Source: Marmoricola sp. URHB0036 | GTDB lineage: Bacteria > Actinomycetota > Actinomycetes > Propionibacteriales > Nocardioidaceae | Assembly (NCBI RefSeq): GCF_000426045.1 | Contig: NZ_AUEP01000004.1 | Location: 372,001-436,000, forward strand | Length of the DNA stretch: 64,000 nucleotides | Reading direction: 5' to 3' | Shown here: piece after piece, positions 8,244-16,586 of the stretch | Position numbering within the stretch: the stretch's first letter is position 1 | How the letters are laid out: each line of letters begins with the position of its first letter | Made by a program: the position numbers and the translations under genes | Notes under the pieces: model-generated | The model's input: only the letters and a program-made list of their open reading frames with translations | What the model was told of the DNA's origin: nothing | Databases searched by the model: none

Positions 8244-9820
8244 GGCAGCAGCTCCTCGAGGGATGTGGTGATCATGGGCGGGGTCGGGGGGACGGGCCCC
8301 AGGAACACAGGTGCGACGCGGCGCAGCCCGTTGCGGAGATAAACGGTGCGACCGTGCAGGTGGGCCACCGGGTGGTAACGCGCAGCCAGCACCCGCGAGA
8401 CGCTGCTGCTGTCCACGCCCCATGAGCCGACGCGCGCCCAGGTGACGAACCAGGTCGGTGCCTGCGGACCGCTGAGCACGTCGGTGAGCGTCTGCAGCTG
8501 CGGGTCGCGCAGCTTGGTCGGCAGGCTCCACAGGTAGGGGTACGGCGAAGAGAGGCCCGTGGCGAAGTCGAGATCAGAGTGGCCGTAGATGGTGACAATG
8601 GTGTCGTCGGGTGCCGACACGGCGCCGATGGCCGACCCGACGCTCGAGGAGAGCGACTTGCCCTGCCAGGGGAAGGCCACCGACCAGGCGATGACGCCCA
8701 CGATCGCCGACGCGACCAGCACGACCCGCGCCGACACCACCGTGCGGGCAGCGGCGACGCCGACCAGCACGGCAAGGGGGCCGACCAGCTGGATCAGGTA
8801 GTGGTCCCAGTAGTTGCCGCCGGCCAGGACCGACACGATCTCGAAGCAGAGGGTGACCGCCAGTGCCCAGACGACGGTCCCGCCCAGGCGACGGCGCCAG
8901 AGCGCCCACGCCGTCACGAGCATGGCGAGGGCGCCGCCGCACATCGACCAGGAGACGAGCAAGGCGTCGAACCGGGCACGCGATCCGAGGTTGGCGGGCG
9001 AGGCCAGCAGCCGGCCCGCCTGGAGGCGGAACGGAAACATGGCGTCGAAGACGCCGCCGAGCGAGGTGCCGTTCGCCACAGTCCAGAGCAGCAGGACGGC
9101 CAGCGCACCGACGGCGCCGAGGACGAACCCGCCGACCAGGGTCCTGGCCCACGCGGCGGTGATCTCTCGCCGCCACAGGGCGATGAGCCCGGCGGCCGCG
9201 GCGAACACCACGACGTCGACGAAGTTCTGCTTGACCATCACCGAGCACACCAGGGAGGCACCCGCGGCAGCCGCCAGCACCCGGGCATGGCGTCCTCCAC
9301 CAAGGGCGTGCACCGCCGCCACGATGCCCCAGATCACGAACGGCGCGGCCAGCAGCTCGCCGTTCACCGACTGGGCGCCGGTCAGCGGGCTGACGAGCAG
9401 GACCCCGGCCGCGAGGGCTGCCCAGCCGGCGGCGCCTGGGCCACCCAGTCGGCGGGCGAGGTGCGCGACGCCCAGGATCGTCAGCACCGTGGCGAGGCAC
9501 CCGAGGATCCGCAGCGGCACCAGGCCGCCGGCGTCGGCTGCGATCCGGAACAGCGTGATCAGCAGGGGCGGCCGGTCGACCCAGTAGTCGCCGTACAACG
9601 ACGTCCCACCGCTGTGCCACTGCCCTCCGACGAGGAGGAAACCTGCCTCGTCCGGGGACGGTGGGCGTGACAGCAGCGGCAGGCGCAGGCCGACCGCCAC
9701 GAGGACGACGACCCACTCGACGGGCAGCCGCCGGGCTCGTCGCAGCCACGGCCTGGCTGGGCCGCTGCGCCGCGACAGTGTTCCGGCGGTGGCCGGACGC
9801 CCGTCGATCGTGCTCGTCAT
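8240..9820 (-). CDS. GT39-like integral membrane glycosyltransferase (ArnT/PMT superfamily)
   Basis: The 526-residue protein has about ten or more hydrophobic helices. The first extracytoplasmic loop contains RPPSPDEAGF, with the acidic pair that GT-C enzymes use, and then GDYWVDRPPLLITLFR. Members take a sugar from a polyprenyl-phosphate carrier and attach it to a protein or envelope glycan outside the cell. The start is the ATG at 9820 (MTSTIDGRP), with GGAG just upstream on the minus strand; a longer open frame to 10009 runs into the divergent regulator gene and lacks coding character. It overlaps the GT2 gene by 4 bp. The acceptor is unknown. Confidence 0.85.
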   Translation of the reverse strand: MTSTIDGRPATAGTLSRRSGPARPWLRRARRLPVEWVVVLVAVGLRLPLLSRPPSPDEAGFLLVGGQWHSGGTSLYGDYWVDRPPLLITLFRIAADAGGLVPLRILGCLATVLTILGVAHLARRLGGPGAAGWAALAAGVLLVSPLTGAQSVNGELLAAPFVIWGIVAAVHALGGGRHARVLAAAAGASLVCSVMVKQNFVDVVVFAAAAGLIALWRREITAAWARTLVGGFVLGAVGALAVLLLWTVANGTSLGGVFDAMFPFRLQAGRLLASPANLGSRARFDALLVSWSMCGGALAMLVTAWALWRRRLGGTVVWALAVTLCFEIVSVLAGGNYWDHYLIQLVGPLAVLVGVAAARTVVSARVVLVASAIVGVIAWSVAFPWQGKSLSSSVGSAIGAVSAPDDTIVTIYGHSDLDFATGLSSPYPYLWSLPTKLRDPQLQTLTDVLSGPQAPTWFVTWARVGSWGVDSSSVSRVLAARYHPVAHLHGRTVYLRNGLRRVAPVFLGPVPPTPPMITTSLEELLP

Positions 9821-9920
9821 GACTCCACGGTCACCCCGACGACCTGAACGCAACCTGACCACTCGTCCCGTGTCCGGCGGCAGGTGCGTGAACGTACGGC
9901 AGCATGGAGGGGTGACGAGG

Positions 9921-10574
9921 GTGGGTGTGGTGGAGGACGACGCGTCGGTACGCCGGGTGCTGTCCGACGCCCTGCGCATGAACGGGCACGAGGTGGTCAT
10001 CGCCCGCAACGGTCAGGAGGCCCTGCGCAACCTGACACCGTCGTCCGGCGTGGACGTCCTGGTGATCGACATCGGCCTCCCCGACGCCGACGGCCGCGAC
10101 GTCTGCCAGGCGCTCCGGACCGAGGGCCAGCACGCACCGGTGCTGTTCCTGACCGCCCTCGACGCCGTCCACGACCGGGTGTCCGGCTTCCACGCCGGGG
10201 GTGACGACTACGTGCCGAAGCCGTTCGCCTTGTCCGAGGTGCTCGTGCGCATCGAGGCACTGCACCGCCGGAGCCGACCGCTCCCGACCGAGGTCACCGG
10301 GCTGCACCTCGACCCGGACCGGTACGCCGTACGGCACGGGGAGCTCGAGCAGCGGCTCACCCCGACCGAGTTCCGGATGCTGGCGGCGATCGCGGCCCAG
10401 CCCGGCACCGTCGTACGACGACGCGCGGCTGTGCTCGCCGGATGGCCCGAGGGCGCCATGGTCAGCGAGAACACCATCGACTCCTACATCCGCCGGCTGC
10501 GCGTCAAGCTGGCCGCGATCGACTCACCGGTCTCGTTGGAGACCGTCCGCGGCGTCGGGTTCGTCCTGCGATGA
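9921..10574 (+). CDS. OmpR-family two-component response regulator
   Basis: The 217-residue protein has a receiver domain with the acidic pocket EDD near the start, phosphoacceptor Asp50 in VLVIDIGLPD, Thr78 in LFLTAL and Lys100 in DDYVPKPF. A winged-helix output domain follows from about residue 125 (LTPTEFRMLAAIA ... TIDSYIRRLRVKL ... VRGVGFVL). It should bind DNA when phosphorylated by the kinase encoded next, whose ATG overlaps its stop. I place the start at the GTG at 9921, about 8 nt after GGAGGGG; a GTG at 9912 is in frame but lies inside that ribosome site. The gene is divergent from the glycosylation genes across a 100-bp gap, so these are possible targets, but that is inference. Confidence 0.92.
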   Translation: MGVVEDDASVRRVLSDALRMNGHEVVIARNGQEALRNLTPSSGVDVLVIDIGLPDADGRDVCQALRTEGQHAPVLFLTALDAVHDRVSGFHAGGDDYVPKPFALSEVLVRIEALHRRSRPLPTEVTGLHLDPDRYAVRHGELEQRLTPTEFRMLAAIAAQPGTVVRRRAAVLAGWPEGAMVSENTIDSYIRRLRVKLAAIDSPVSLETVRGVGFVLR

Positions 10575-11893
10575 GGCGAGCCGGTGGACCGCTCCGGACG
10601 CGGATCGTCATCACGACCGCACTGGTCTCGGCCCTGGCCATGGCGGCGATGGTCAGCACCGTCGTACTCGCCCTGAACGCGATCACCCACAACTCGGTGG
10701 ACGCCTCGCTGAGCGATCAGCTGAGCGTCATCTCGTCCGGGATCGAGAACTCCGCCAACGGACCGGAAGGGGCACTCGAGGCGCCGGACGACTCGATCGA
10801 CGACACCACCTGGCTCTACGACCAGGACGGCGCGACGCTGATCGGGCCCCGGGTGAAGGCCCGCACGCAGGCGGTCGCCGACGAGCTGGGCCAGGTTCAC
10901 CACCGCACGCGCGTCGTGCGCAACGAGCGTGTGTTCCTGGCAGCCCCGGTGGAGATCGGCGGGCCCACGCCCGGCTCCGGGGTGCTGGTGGTCTCCCGCA
11001 GTCTGGAGCCCTACGAGGAGACCCGCACCCAGATCATCATCGGTCTCGTCCTGCTCGGGCTGATCGTCACGGCCGGTGCCACCGGGATCGCGGCCTGGAC
11101 GGTGGGCCGCACCCTCACCCCGGTCGAGGACATGGCTGCCCTGGCGGACGAATGGAGCGAGCAGGCCCTGGATGCCCGCTTCGAGGACCCGGGCAGCGGC
11201 GACGAGATCGCCCATCTGGCGCGCACCCTCAACATCCTGCTCGACCGCGTCGCGGGAGCGCTGCGCAGCGAGCAGCTGCTCACCTCCGAGCTCGCCCACG
11301 AGCTGCGCACCCCGCTGACCGGCATCCGCGGCGAGGCTGAGCTCGCCCTGATGAAGGCGACCGGCGGACCCGAGGTCGAGCACCTCCAGCAGGTGGTCGC
11401 GCTCGTGGACAAGATGGGAGCGACCATCACCGCGCTGCTCCAGATCGCCCGCGGTGGCGAGCACACGGGGACCCGGACGACCGTCCGGGAGGTGGTCACG
11501 GCCGTGCTCGACGCGCACCCCGGGTCGAACGGCCGGCTCCTGGAGGACGTCGGTGCGCCGGATCGTGCGGTGACCCTCGCCGCGACCACGGAGCTGGCCG
11601 CCAGGGCGATGTCGCCCCTGGTGGACAACGCACTGCGACATGCCTCGTCCCGGGTCACCGTGAGCGCCTCGGTCGCCGACCGAACCGCCTCGATCCACGT
11701 GTCCGACGACGGACCCGGGCTCGTCGGCGACCCGGAGAACCTGTTCGGCGCAGGCACCCGGGACGACGCGAGCCCGGGCGCCGGACTGGGCCTCGCCCTG
11801 GCCCGACGGGTGGCGAAGACCCTGGGCGGGCAGGTCGACGTCACCTCGGTGGCGGACCCCACCACCTTCACCCTGACCCTGCCGCGGAGCTGA
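10571..11893 (+). CDS. two-component sensor histidine kinase
   Basis: The 440-residue kinase has a first membrane helix at about residues 11-35 and an extracytoplasmic sensor region of about 115 residues. A second helix (IIIGLVLLGLIVTAGATG) leads into a HAMP linker. The dimerisation box SELAHELRTPL carries phospho-accepting His243. The ATPase domain shows the N box as PLVDNALRHA, the G1 box SDDGPGL and the G2-like GAGLGLALARRV. It phosphorylates the regulator encoded upstream, with which it shares an ATGA overlap. The sensed signal cannot be told from the sensor region. Hairpins follow about 110 bp downstream. Confidence 0.92.
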   Translation: MRRAGGPLRTRIVITTALVSALAMAAMVSTVVLALNAITHNSVDASLSDQLSVISSGIENSANGPEGALEAPDDSIDDTTWLYDQDGATLIGPRVKARTQAVADELGQVHHRTRVVRNERVFLAAPVEIGGPTPGSGVLVVSRSLEPYEETRTQIIIGLVLLGLIVTAGATGIAAWTVGRTLTPVEDMAALADEWSEQALDARFEDPGSGDEIAHLARTLNILLDRVAGALRSEQLLTSELAHELRTPLTGIRGEAELALMKATGGPEVEHLQQVVALVDKMGATITALLQIARGGEHTGTRTTVREVVTAVLDAHPGSNGRLLEDVGAPDRAVTLAATTELAARAMSPLVDNALRHASSRVTVSASVADRTASIHVSDDGPGLVGDPENLFGAGTRDDASPGAGLGLALARRVAKTLGGQVDVTSVADPTTFTLTLPRS

Positions 11894-12002
11894 CGCTTTG
11901 TCCTGAACTAGACCGCGGTGGGCGGTGGCTCGCGCAGGTGCCCCCGAGTGCACCATTCTTTGCCCAGCGTCGAGGGCGACCGAGACGCGATCCAGGTACG
12001 TG

Positions 12003-12035
12003 ACCGCCCGTAGATCCCACGGATCGACGGGCGGT
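12003..12035 (+). terminator. near-perfect 33-nt palindrome, probable terminator of the two-component operon
   Basis: ACCGCCCGT at 12003-12011 pairs with ACGGGCGGT at 12027-12035, and inside them GATCC pairs with GGATC around a CAC loop. One A/G mismatch separates the two stem segments. TTT follows on the plus strand. It lies about 110 bp after the kinase stop. Confidence 0.6.
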
Positions 12036-12050
12036 TTCCCAAACTCACCT

Positions 12051-12070
12051 CGGCATGCTTCGGCATGCCG
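12051..12070. terminator. 8-bp hairpin with TTCG tetraloop
   Basis: CGGCATGC, TTCG, GCATGCCG form a perfect stem closed by the very stable TTCG loop when read on the plus strand. No T-tract follows. It may reinforce the neighbouring terminator or stop convergent transcription from the flavin reductase gene. Confidence 0.45.
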
Positions 12071-12114
12071 GTCTGGGGTTCGGCTCAGAGCTTCCGGCTG
12101 GGCGACGTACGCCG

Positions 12115-12149
12115 CTGGCGCCTCGTGCACCCCCCGCGCGAGGCGCCAG
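12115..12149. terminator. 11-bp inverted repeat with 13-nt loop, probable terminator of the flavin reductase gene
   Basis: CTGGCGCCTCG at 12115-12125 pairs perfectly with CGAGGCGCCAG at 12139-12149, and two further C-G pairs lie beyond a G-T wobble. It begins about 40 bp after the stop of the minus-strand flavin reductase. Between 11894 and 12190 I see no gene, only these three hairpins. Confidence 0.5.
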
Positions 12150-12190
12150 TGGTCCTGGAGGCACCGGGCCGGCTCACCGGGTGTGCGACC

Positions 12191-12688
12191 TCAGACGGCG
12201 AGCTTGCCGAACCCACTCCGGTGGAAGACGAGCGGACTGCTGGTGTCGCTCTGGTCGACGGCATGGAGCCTCAGCAGGACCACGACGTGGTCGCCGGCTT
12301 CTACCTCGGCGTGGATCGTGCACTCGAAACGCGCCAGTCCCCCGTCGAGGGTCACGGCGCCGTCGTCGCTGATCCGCACGGGAACCCCGACGAAACGATG
12401 CTCGGGCGCACCGGCGAGCTGCCGGCACACGGCGCTCTGGTGGTCGGCAAGGACGGTCACCCCGAGGTGCCGTGAACGCCGCAGGTCGGGCCACGTCTTC
12501 GAGGTCCTCGAGATCGAGAACGAGACGAGGGGCGGGTCGAGGCTCACGCTCGTGAACGAGCTCGCTGCCAGGCCCACGAGCAGGCCGTCCACCTCGGCGG
12601 CCACGGCGACGACCCCGGTGGGGAAGATCCCGAACGCCTCGCGCAGCCTGGCGGGGTCGAGGTCCTGGTTGGTGATGAGCTCGGTCAC
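12191..12688 (-). CDS. flavin reductase family protein, probable FMNH2 supplier for the sulfur monooxygenases
   Basis: This 165-residue protein has the flavin reductase-like fold (PF01613): LREAFGIFPTGVVAVAAEVDG, then GLAASSFTSVSLDPPLVSFSI, a Cys-containing middle segment, and the closing pattern FECTIHAEVEAGDHVVVLLRL. Such reductases use NAD(P)H to reduce FMN, which is then passed to a separate monooxygenase. The genome neighbourhood fits this: an SfnB/DszC-like protein and two NtaA/DszA-type monooxygenases, all needing reduced flavin, are encoded on the same strand upstream. It is separated from the acyl-CoA dehydrogenase-like gene by 126 bp that hold its own promoter, with an AT-rich word also seen at other sulfur promoters here. 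The ATG at 12688 has GGGAGG upstream. Confidence 0.9.
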   Translation of the reverse strand: MTELITNQDLDPARLREAFGIFPTGVVAVAAEVDGLLVGLAASSFTSVSLDPPLVSFSISRTSKTWPDLRRSRHLGVTVLADHQSAVCRQLAGAPEHRFVGVPVRISDDGAVTLDGGLARFECTIHAEVEAGDHVVVLLRLHAVDQSDTSSPLVFHRSGFGKLAV

Positions 12689-12717
12689 TGCGCCACCTCC
12701 CGTGCGGACGGCATGAC

Positions 12718-12745
12718 TATTTGTCTACTAGTTTGGTGGTATTAA
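12718..12745 (-). promoter_or_regulatory. AT-rich candidate operator/promoter of the flavin reductase gene
   Basis: The plus strand reads TTTGTCTACTA at 12720-12730 followed by TTTGGTGGTATTA. On the coding strand this gives TAGTAGACAAA about 30 bp before the start codon. It stands out from the GC-rich surroundings and resembles sequences before metX, the leader peptide and the sulfate importer. Confidence 0.4.
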
Positions 12746-12814
12746 CTCCGGAAGGCGAGCCCGGGTGCCGCATCTGACCCACGGAGTCAGGAATCGGGTG
12801 ATAGGCAGAACCGA

Positions 12815-14065
12815 TCACCGCCCTCCCTCCGGGCGCTGCGCCTGCTGCCAGGAACGGCCTATCGCCCCGGCTGGGCTGGTGCCGCTCAGGGCGTGGTCAC
12901 CGACGATGGCCGAGCGGTAGATCACGGGGTTGTGCGACGCCAGGGTGCGGGCGTTGCGCCAGTGCCGGTCCAGGGCGAAGCGGTCGGTCACGGCCGAGCT
13001 GCCGCCGACCTCGAACAGCTCGCTCGTCAGGCCCAGGACGAGGTCGACCACCTGCCCCTGGGCACTGAAGGTGGCCACGTCCGCGGCGTCGTAGAGGTCG
13101 GGCGTCGCGGTCCCCGTCTCCTGGGCCCGGACCACCGCATCGACCGCGTCCACGGCGGCCAGGGTGGTGGCCACGGCCGCGAAGGAGGCAGAGGCCACGC
13201 GACCCACGACCTCCTGCACCTGGGGGTCGTCCTTCGGCGAGGGGAACGCCGGGTTGGCGAGGTTGCGGGTCCGGCCGCGCACGTACGCGACGGTGTCGGC
13301 CACCGCCCGACGACCGATCCCGGCCAGCGTGGCCAGGTGGACCAGCTGGAAGAACGCGATGAGGTGCGTGCCGGGCAGCTCCCCGTTGGGGTAGATCTCC
13401 ACGTCGTCGAGGTGGATCTCCACCTGGTCGAAGACGGTGGTGCCGCTGCCGGTCAGGCGCTGCCCGAAGCCGTCCCAGTCGTCGATCCGGGTCACGCCGT
13501 CCGCCGACGTCGGCACCAGCACGGTGGCACTGTGCTGGGAGTCGACCGTGGCGGTCGTGTGGATCCAGTCCGCGAACAGGCTGCCGGTGGAGTAGAACTT
13601 CTTGCCCGACAGTCGCCAGCCCTTCCCCTCGGGGGCGGGGCTGATGGTGGTCGCGTTCTGCCAGAAGGAGCTGCTGCCCTGCTCGCTCTGCGCGTTCCCG
13701 ACGAGTACGCCGGACGCGATCCGGCGCAGCCAACGGTCACGGACGTCGGCGTCCTGGTGGAACAGCCGGCTCTCGACGAAGCCGACGTGGCCACGCAACA
13801 GCTGCGGGATGTTGGAGTCGCTCTCGCCCAGCTCGATCAGCAGCCGGAAGAACTGCGGCAGGGTGGCGCCGAGCCCGCCGTACTCCCGGGGGACGCGGAG
13901 CTTGCCGAAACCGGCCTCGCGCAGCCACTCGACCTGCTCGAACGGCAACCGTCTGTCGGCCTCACGCTCGGGTGCGCCGGCGGCGATCCTCGCGAAGACC
14001 GGCCCGAAGCGGGCGCGCAGACCGTCGAGATCGGGCGCCTCCTCGCGGACCTGCACCTCCGTCAT
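12815..14065 (-). CDS. acyl-CoA dehydrogenase-like flavin monooxygenase (SfnB/DszC type), sulfur acquisition
   Basis: The 416-residue protein has the three-part acyl-CoA dehydrogenase fold: an N-terminal helical domain (RLPFEQVEWLREAGFGKLRVPREYGG), a middle beta domain (GNAQSEQGSSSFW ... GKKFYSTGSLFADWI) and a C-terminal helical domain (LFEVGGSSAV). The sequence pattern is that of the SfnB and DszC branch, which uses reduced flavin and oxygen on sulfur compounds or acts in sulfone use rather than in fatty-acid oxidation. The catalytic base of true dehydrogenases is not evident. Its ATG overlaps the stop of the ABC ATPase gene (ATGA), so it is the last gene of the importer operon. The exact substrate is unknown. 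Confidence 0.82.
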   Translation of the reverse strand: MTEVQVREEAPDLDGLRARFGPVFARIAAGAPEREADRRLPFEQVEWLREAGFGKLRVPREYGGLGATLPQFFRLLIELGESDSNIPQLLRGHVGFVESRLFHQDADVRDRWLRRIASGVLVGNAQSEQGSSSFWQNATTISPAPEGKGWRLSGKKFYSTGSLFADWIHTTATVDSQHSATVLVPTSADGVTRIDDWDGFGQRLTGSGTTVFDQVEIHLDDVEIYPNGELPGTHLIAFFQLVHLATLAGIGRRAVADTVAYVRGRTRNLANPAFPSPKDDPQVQEVVGRVASASFAAVATTLAAVDAVDAVVRAQETGTATPDLYDAADVATFSAQGQVVDLVLGLTSELFEVGGSSAVTDRFALDRHWRNARTLASHNPVIYRSAIVGDHALSGTSPAGAIGRSWQQAQRPEGGR

Positions 14066-15735
14066 GACGCCTGCTCCAGCCGGGGCAGGGCCGTCAGCAG
14101 GCGCTGGGTGTACGGATCCTGCGGCCGGGTGAAGATGTCGTCGGCAGTCCCGCGCTCCACGACCTTGCCGTCCTTCATGACCAGCACGCGGTCGCTCATG
14201 TGGTGGATGACACCGAGGTCGTGGGAGATGAACAGGTAGCTGACGCCGAGGTCGTCCTGGAGATCGGTCAGCAGATCGAGCACCTGCGCCTGGACCGACA
14301 CGTCGAGCGCGGAGACCGGCTCGTCACACACGATGAGCTCGGGCTCGGGTGCCAGTGCGCGGGCGATGGCGACCCGTTGACGCTGGCCTCCGGAGAGCCG
14401 CAGGGGACCGACGTCCACCTGGTGCTCGCCCAGCCCCACCTTCTGCAGCAGGCCGAGGACCCGCGTGCGTCGCTCCTCGGCGGAGCTGGGCGGGTTCGGC
14501 CCGCGAGAGAGGGCGTCCGCGACGATGCGGCCGACGCTCCAGCGTGGGTCGAAGGAGCTCAGCGGGTCCTGGTAGACCACACCCACCCGGTTGCGCAGGG
14601 GCCGGCGCTCGCGCTGCGTCAGCGTGCTCCACGGCTCCCCGCGCAGCAGCACCTCGCCGCCCTCGGCCTCCAGCATCGCCAGGGCGATCCGGGCGGTGGT
14701 GGTCTTGCCGGACCCCGATTCCCCGACGATGCCGAGCGTCTCGCCGGCGTACAGCTCGAAGGAGACGTCGTCGACGACCGTGCGGTCCACGCCGTCGGGT
14801 CCGCGGTAGACCTTGGTCAGGTGCCGACCCTCGAGCAGTGGCCGGCCGCGGTCGATGGGACGTCGTTCCCGAGGCGTGCTGGGGGAGGTCCCGCGGACCA
14901 GACGGACACCACGGGTGTGCTCGGACGGTACGGCGTCGAGCAGTGCGCGCGTGTACTCGTGCTGAGGGTCGCAGAGCACCTGCCGACTGACGCCGTGCTC
15001 CACGATCTCGCCGTCGCGCATCACCGCGACCTCGTCGGCCAGGCGCGCCACGACGGACAGGTCGTGGCTGATCAGGATGATCGAGGTGCCGCGCTCCTTG
15101 GAGGCCGCGAGCAGGTCGAGGACCTGGGCCTGCACGGTCACGTCGAGGGCGGTGGTCGGCTCGTCGGCGATGACGAGCCGCGGGTCGAGGGCGATCGCCG
15201 AGGCGATCAACGCCCGCTGGCGCAGACCTCCCGACAGCTCGTAGGGGCGCTGCCGGGCACGCATCTCCGGCTCGGGTACGCCGACCGAGGTGAGCAGCTC
15301 GACCACCCGCTCGGGACGGGAGCGCCGGTCGCCCCAGTCGTGCAGCTCGAGCGGTTCGCCGACCTCGGCCCCGACGCGGCGGAGCTGGTCGAGGGAGACG
15401 AGCGCGTCCTGGAGCACGAAGCCGATCTCCTTGCCCCGCGTACGACGCCACGCCCGCTCGCCGAGCGCGAGGAGGTCGGTGCCGTCGAGGTCGAGCCGGT
15501 CGGCCGCGACGCGCGCGTCGCCACCGGTCAGGCCGACCAGGGTCCGTGCCGTCACGCTCTTGCCCGACCCGGACTCCCCCACGATGGCCAGGCAGCTGCC
15601 CGGCCTGGCCGTGAAGGAGATCCCCTTGACGACCTCGGTCTCGCCGAAGGCGACCCGGAGGTTCTGCACGCTGAGCAGCGCCTGCCCCGGGGCGACCTGC
15701 CGGGTGGAGGCCTGCTTCGATGCGACGACCGTCAT
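14062..15735 (-). CDS. ABC transporter ATPase, two fused nucleotide-binding domains (peptide/opine/nickel family)
   Basis: This 557-residue protein contains two complete ATPase halves. The first has Walker A GESGSGKS, signature LSGGLRQRALIAS and Walker B LVIADEPTTALD. The second has [22 protein letters not shown] and LIVCDEPVSALDV. Each ends in an oligopeptide-type C-terminal extension. A single fused ATPase (DppDF-like) serves the two permeases encoded upstream. The ATG at 15735 overlaps the permease stop. The whole operon is solute-binding protein, two permeases, this ATPase and the SfnB-like protein, behind two monooxygenases. The imported compound is therefore probably an organosulfur molecule, although the same transporter family also imports peptides and metal chelates. 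Confidence 0.93.
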   Translation of the reverse strand: MTVVASKQASTRQVAPGQALLSVQNLRVAFGETEVVKGISFTARPGSCLAIVGESGSGKSVTARTLVGLTGGDARVAADRLDLDGTDLLALGERAWRRTRGKEIGFVLQDALVSLDQLRRVGAEVGEPLELHDWGDRRSRPERVVELLTSVGVPEPEMRARQRPYELSGGLRQRALIASAIALDPRLVIADEPTTALDVTVQAQVLDLLAASKERGTSIILISHDLSVVARLADEVAVMRDGEIVEHGVSRQVLCDPQHEYTRALLDAVPSEHTRGVRLVRGTSPSTPRERRPIDRGRPLLEGRHLTKVYRGPDGVDRTVVDDVSFELYAGETLGIVGESGSGKTTTARIALAMLEAEGGEVLLRGEPWSTLTQRERRPLRNRVGVVYQDPLSSFDPRWSVGRIVADALSRGPNPPSSAEERRTRVLGLLQKVGLGEHQVDVGPLRLSGGQRQRVAIARALAPEPELIVCDEPVSALDVSVQAQVLDLLTDLQDDLGVSYLFISHDLGVIHHMSDRVLVMKDGKVVERGTADDIFTRPQDPYTQRLLTALPRLEQAS

Positions 15736-16586
15736 CGGGCCGCTCCTTCCAGTCGGTGCTGCAGGGTGCGGCCCAGTGAGGTGACGGCCAGGGCGAACAG
15801 CACGATGACCAGTCCCGGCAGCACCTCCAGCCACCATGAGGTCGTGATGTAGAGACGCCCGGCGTCGAGCAGCGCGCCCCACTCCGGGCTGGGTGGCGGG
15901 ACCCCGAGCCCGAGGAAGGCGAGGCTGGAGGCCCACACGATCGACTGGCCGACGCCCAGCGTCGCGACGGCGACCAGCGGCCGCATGGCGTTGGGGAACA
16001 GGTGGCGGCGGAGCACCGTCCAGCGGCCGTGGCCGAGGGCATGCGCGGACTCGATGTAGCCGGCCTGCCGCACGTTCAGCACCTGTCCACGCACCATCCG
16101 GGCATAGCCCGGCATCGAGCCGAGCCCGACCGCGACGATCGACGTCGTCACCGAGGGCCCGAAGATCGCGATCACCAGCAGCGCCGCCAGCAGCGCCGGG
16201 AAGGCGAAGAACACCTCGAGGACGCGGGTGATCACGGTGTCGACGAAGCCACCGGCCAGGCCGGCGACGAAGCCGAGGACGATGGCCAGCGACATCGCGA
16301 TGCCGGTGGCCCCGAGCCCGATGCCCAGCGAGAGGCGGGTCCCGTAGATGACCCGGGTGAGCAGGTCACGACCGGCCTCGTCGGTGCCGAACGGGTGGCT
16401 CCACGACGGGGTCGCCAGGGCGTTGGTGAGGTCGATCTGGGTCGGAGTGCCGCTGGCGAGGAGCCCTGGGGCCACGGCTGCGAGCAGCACCAGCGCGACG
16501 AAGGCACCGGCGATGACCGTGGCGGGTCGTACGGCGAGCCGGATGCCGGTCCGCTGACGGGCGGGGCTGAGCGTCGCGGCACTCAT
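15732..16586 (-). CDS. ABC transporter permease, DppC/OppC type
   Basis: The 284-residue protein has the N-terminal OppC-like segment before the first helix (GIRLAVRPATVIAGAFVALVLLAA), then the DppC hallmark GTDEAGRDLLTRVIYGTRLSL. The permease domain has about five more helices and the EAA-type loop SAHALGHGRWTVLRRHLFPNAM, which contacts the ATPase. It pairs with the DppB-type permease encoded upstream, with ATGA overlaps on both sides. Confidence 0.93.
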   Translation of the reverse strand: MSAATLSPARQRTGIRLAVRPATVIAGAFVALVLLAAVAPGLLASGTPTQIDLTNALATPSWSHPFGTDEAGRDLLTRVIYGTRLSLGIGLGATGIAMSLAIVLGFVAGLAGGFVDTVITRVLEVFFAFPALLAALLVIAIFGPSVTTSIVAVGLGSMPGYARMVRGQVLNVRQAGYIESAHALGHGRWTVLRRHLFPNAMRPLVAVATLGVGQSIVWASSLAFLGLGVPPPSPEWGALLDAGRLYITTSWWLEVLPGLVIVLFALAVTSLGRTLQHRLEGAAR

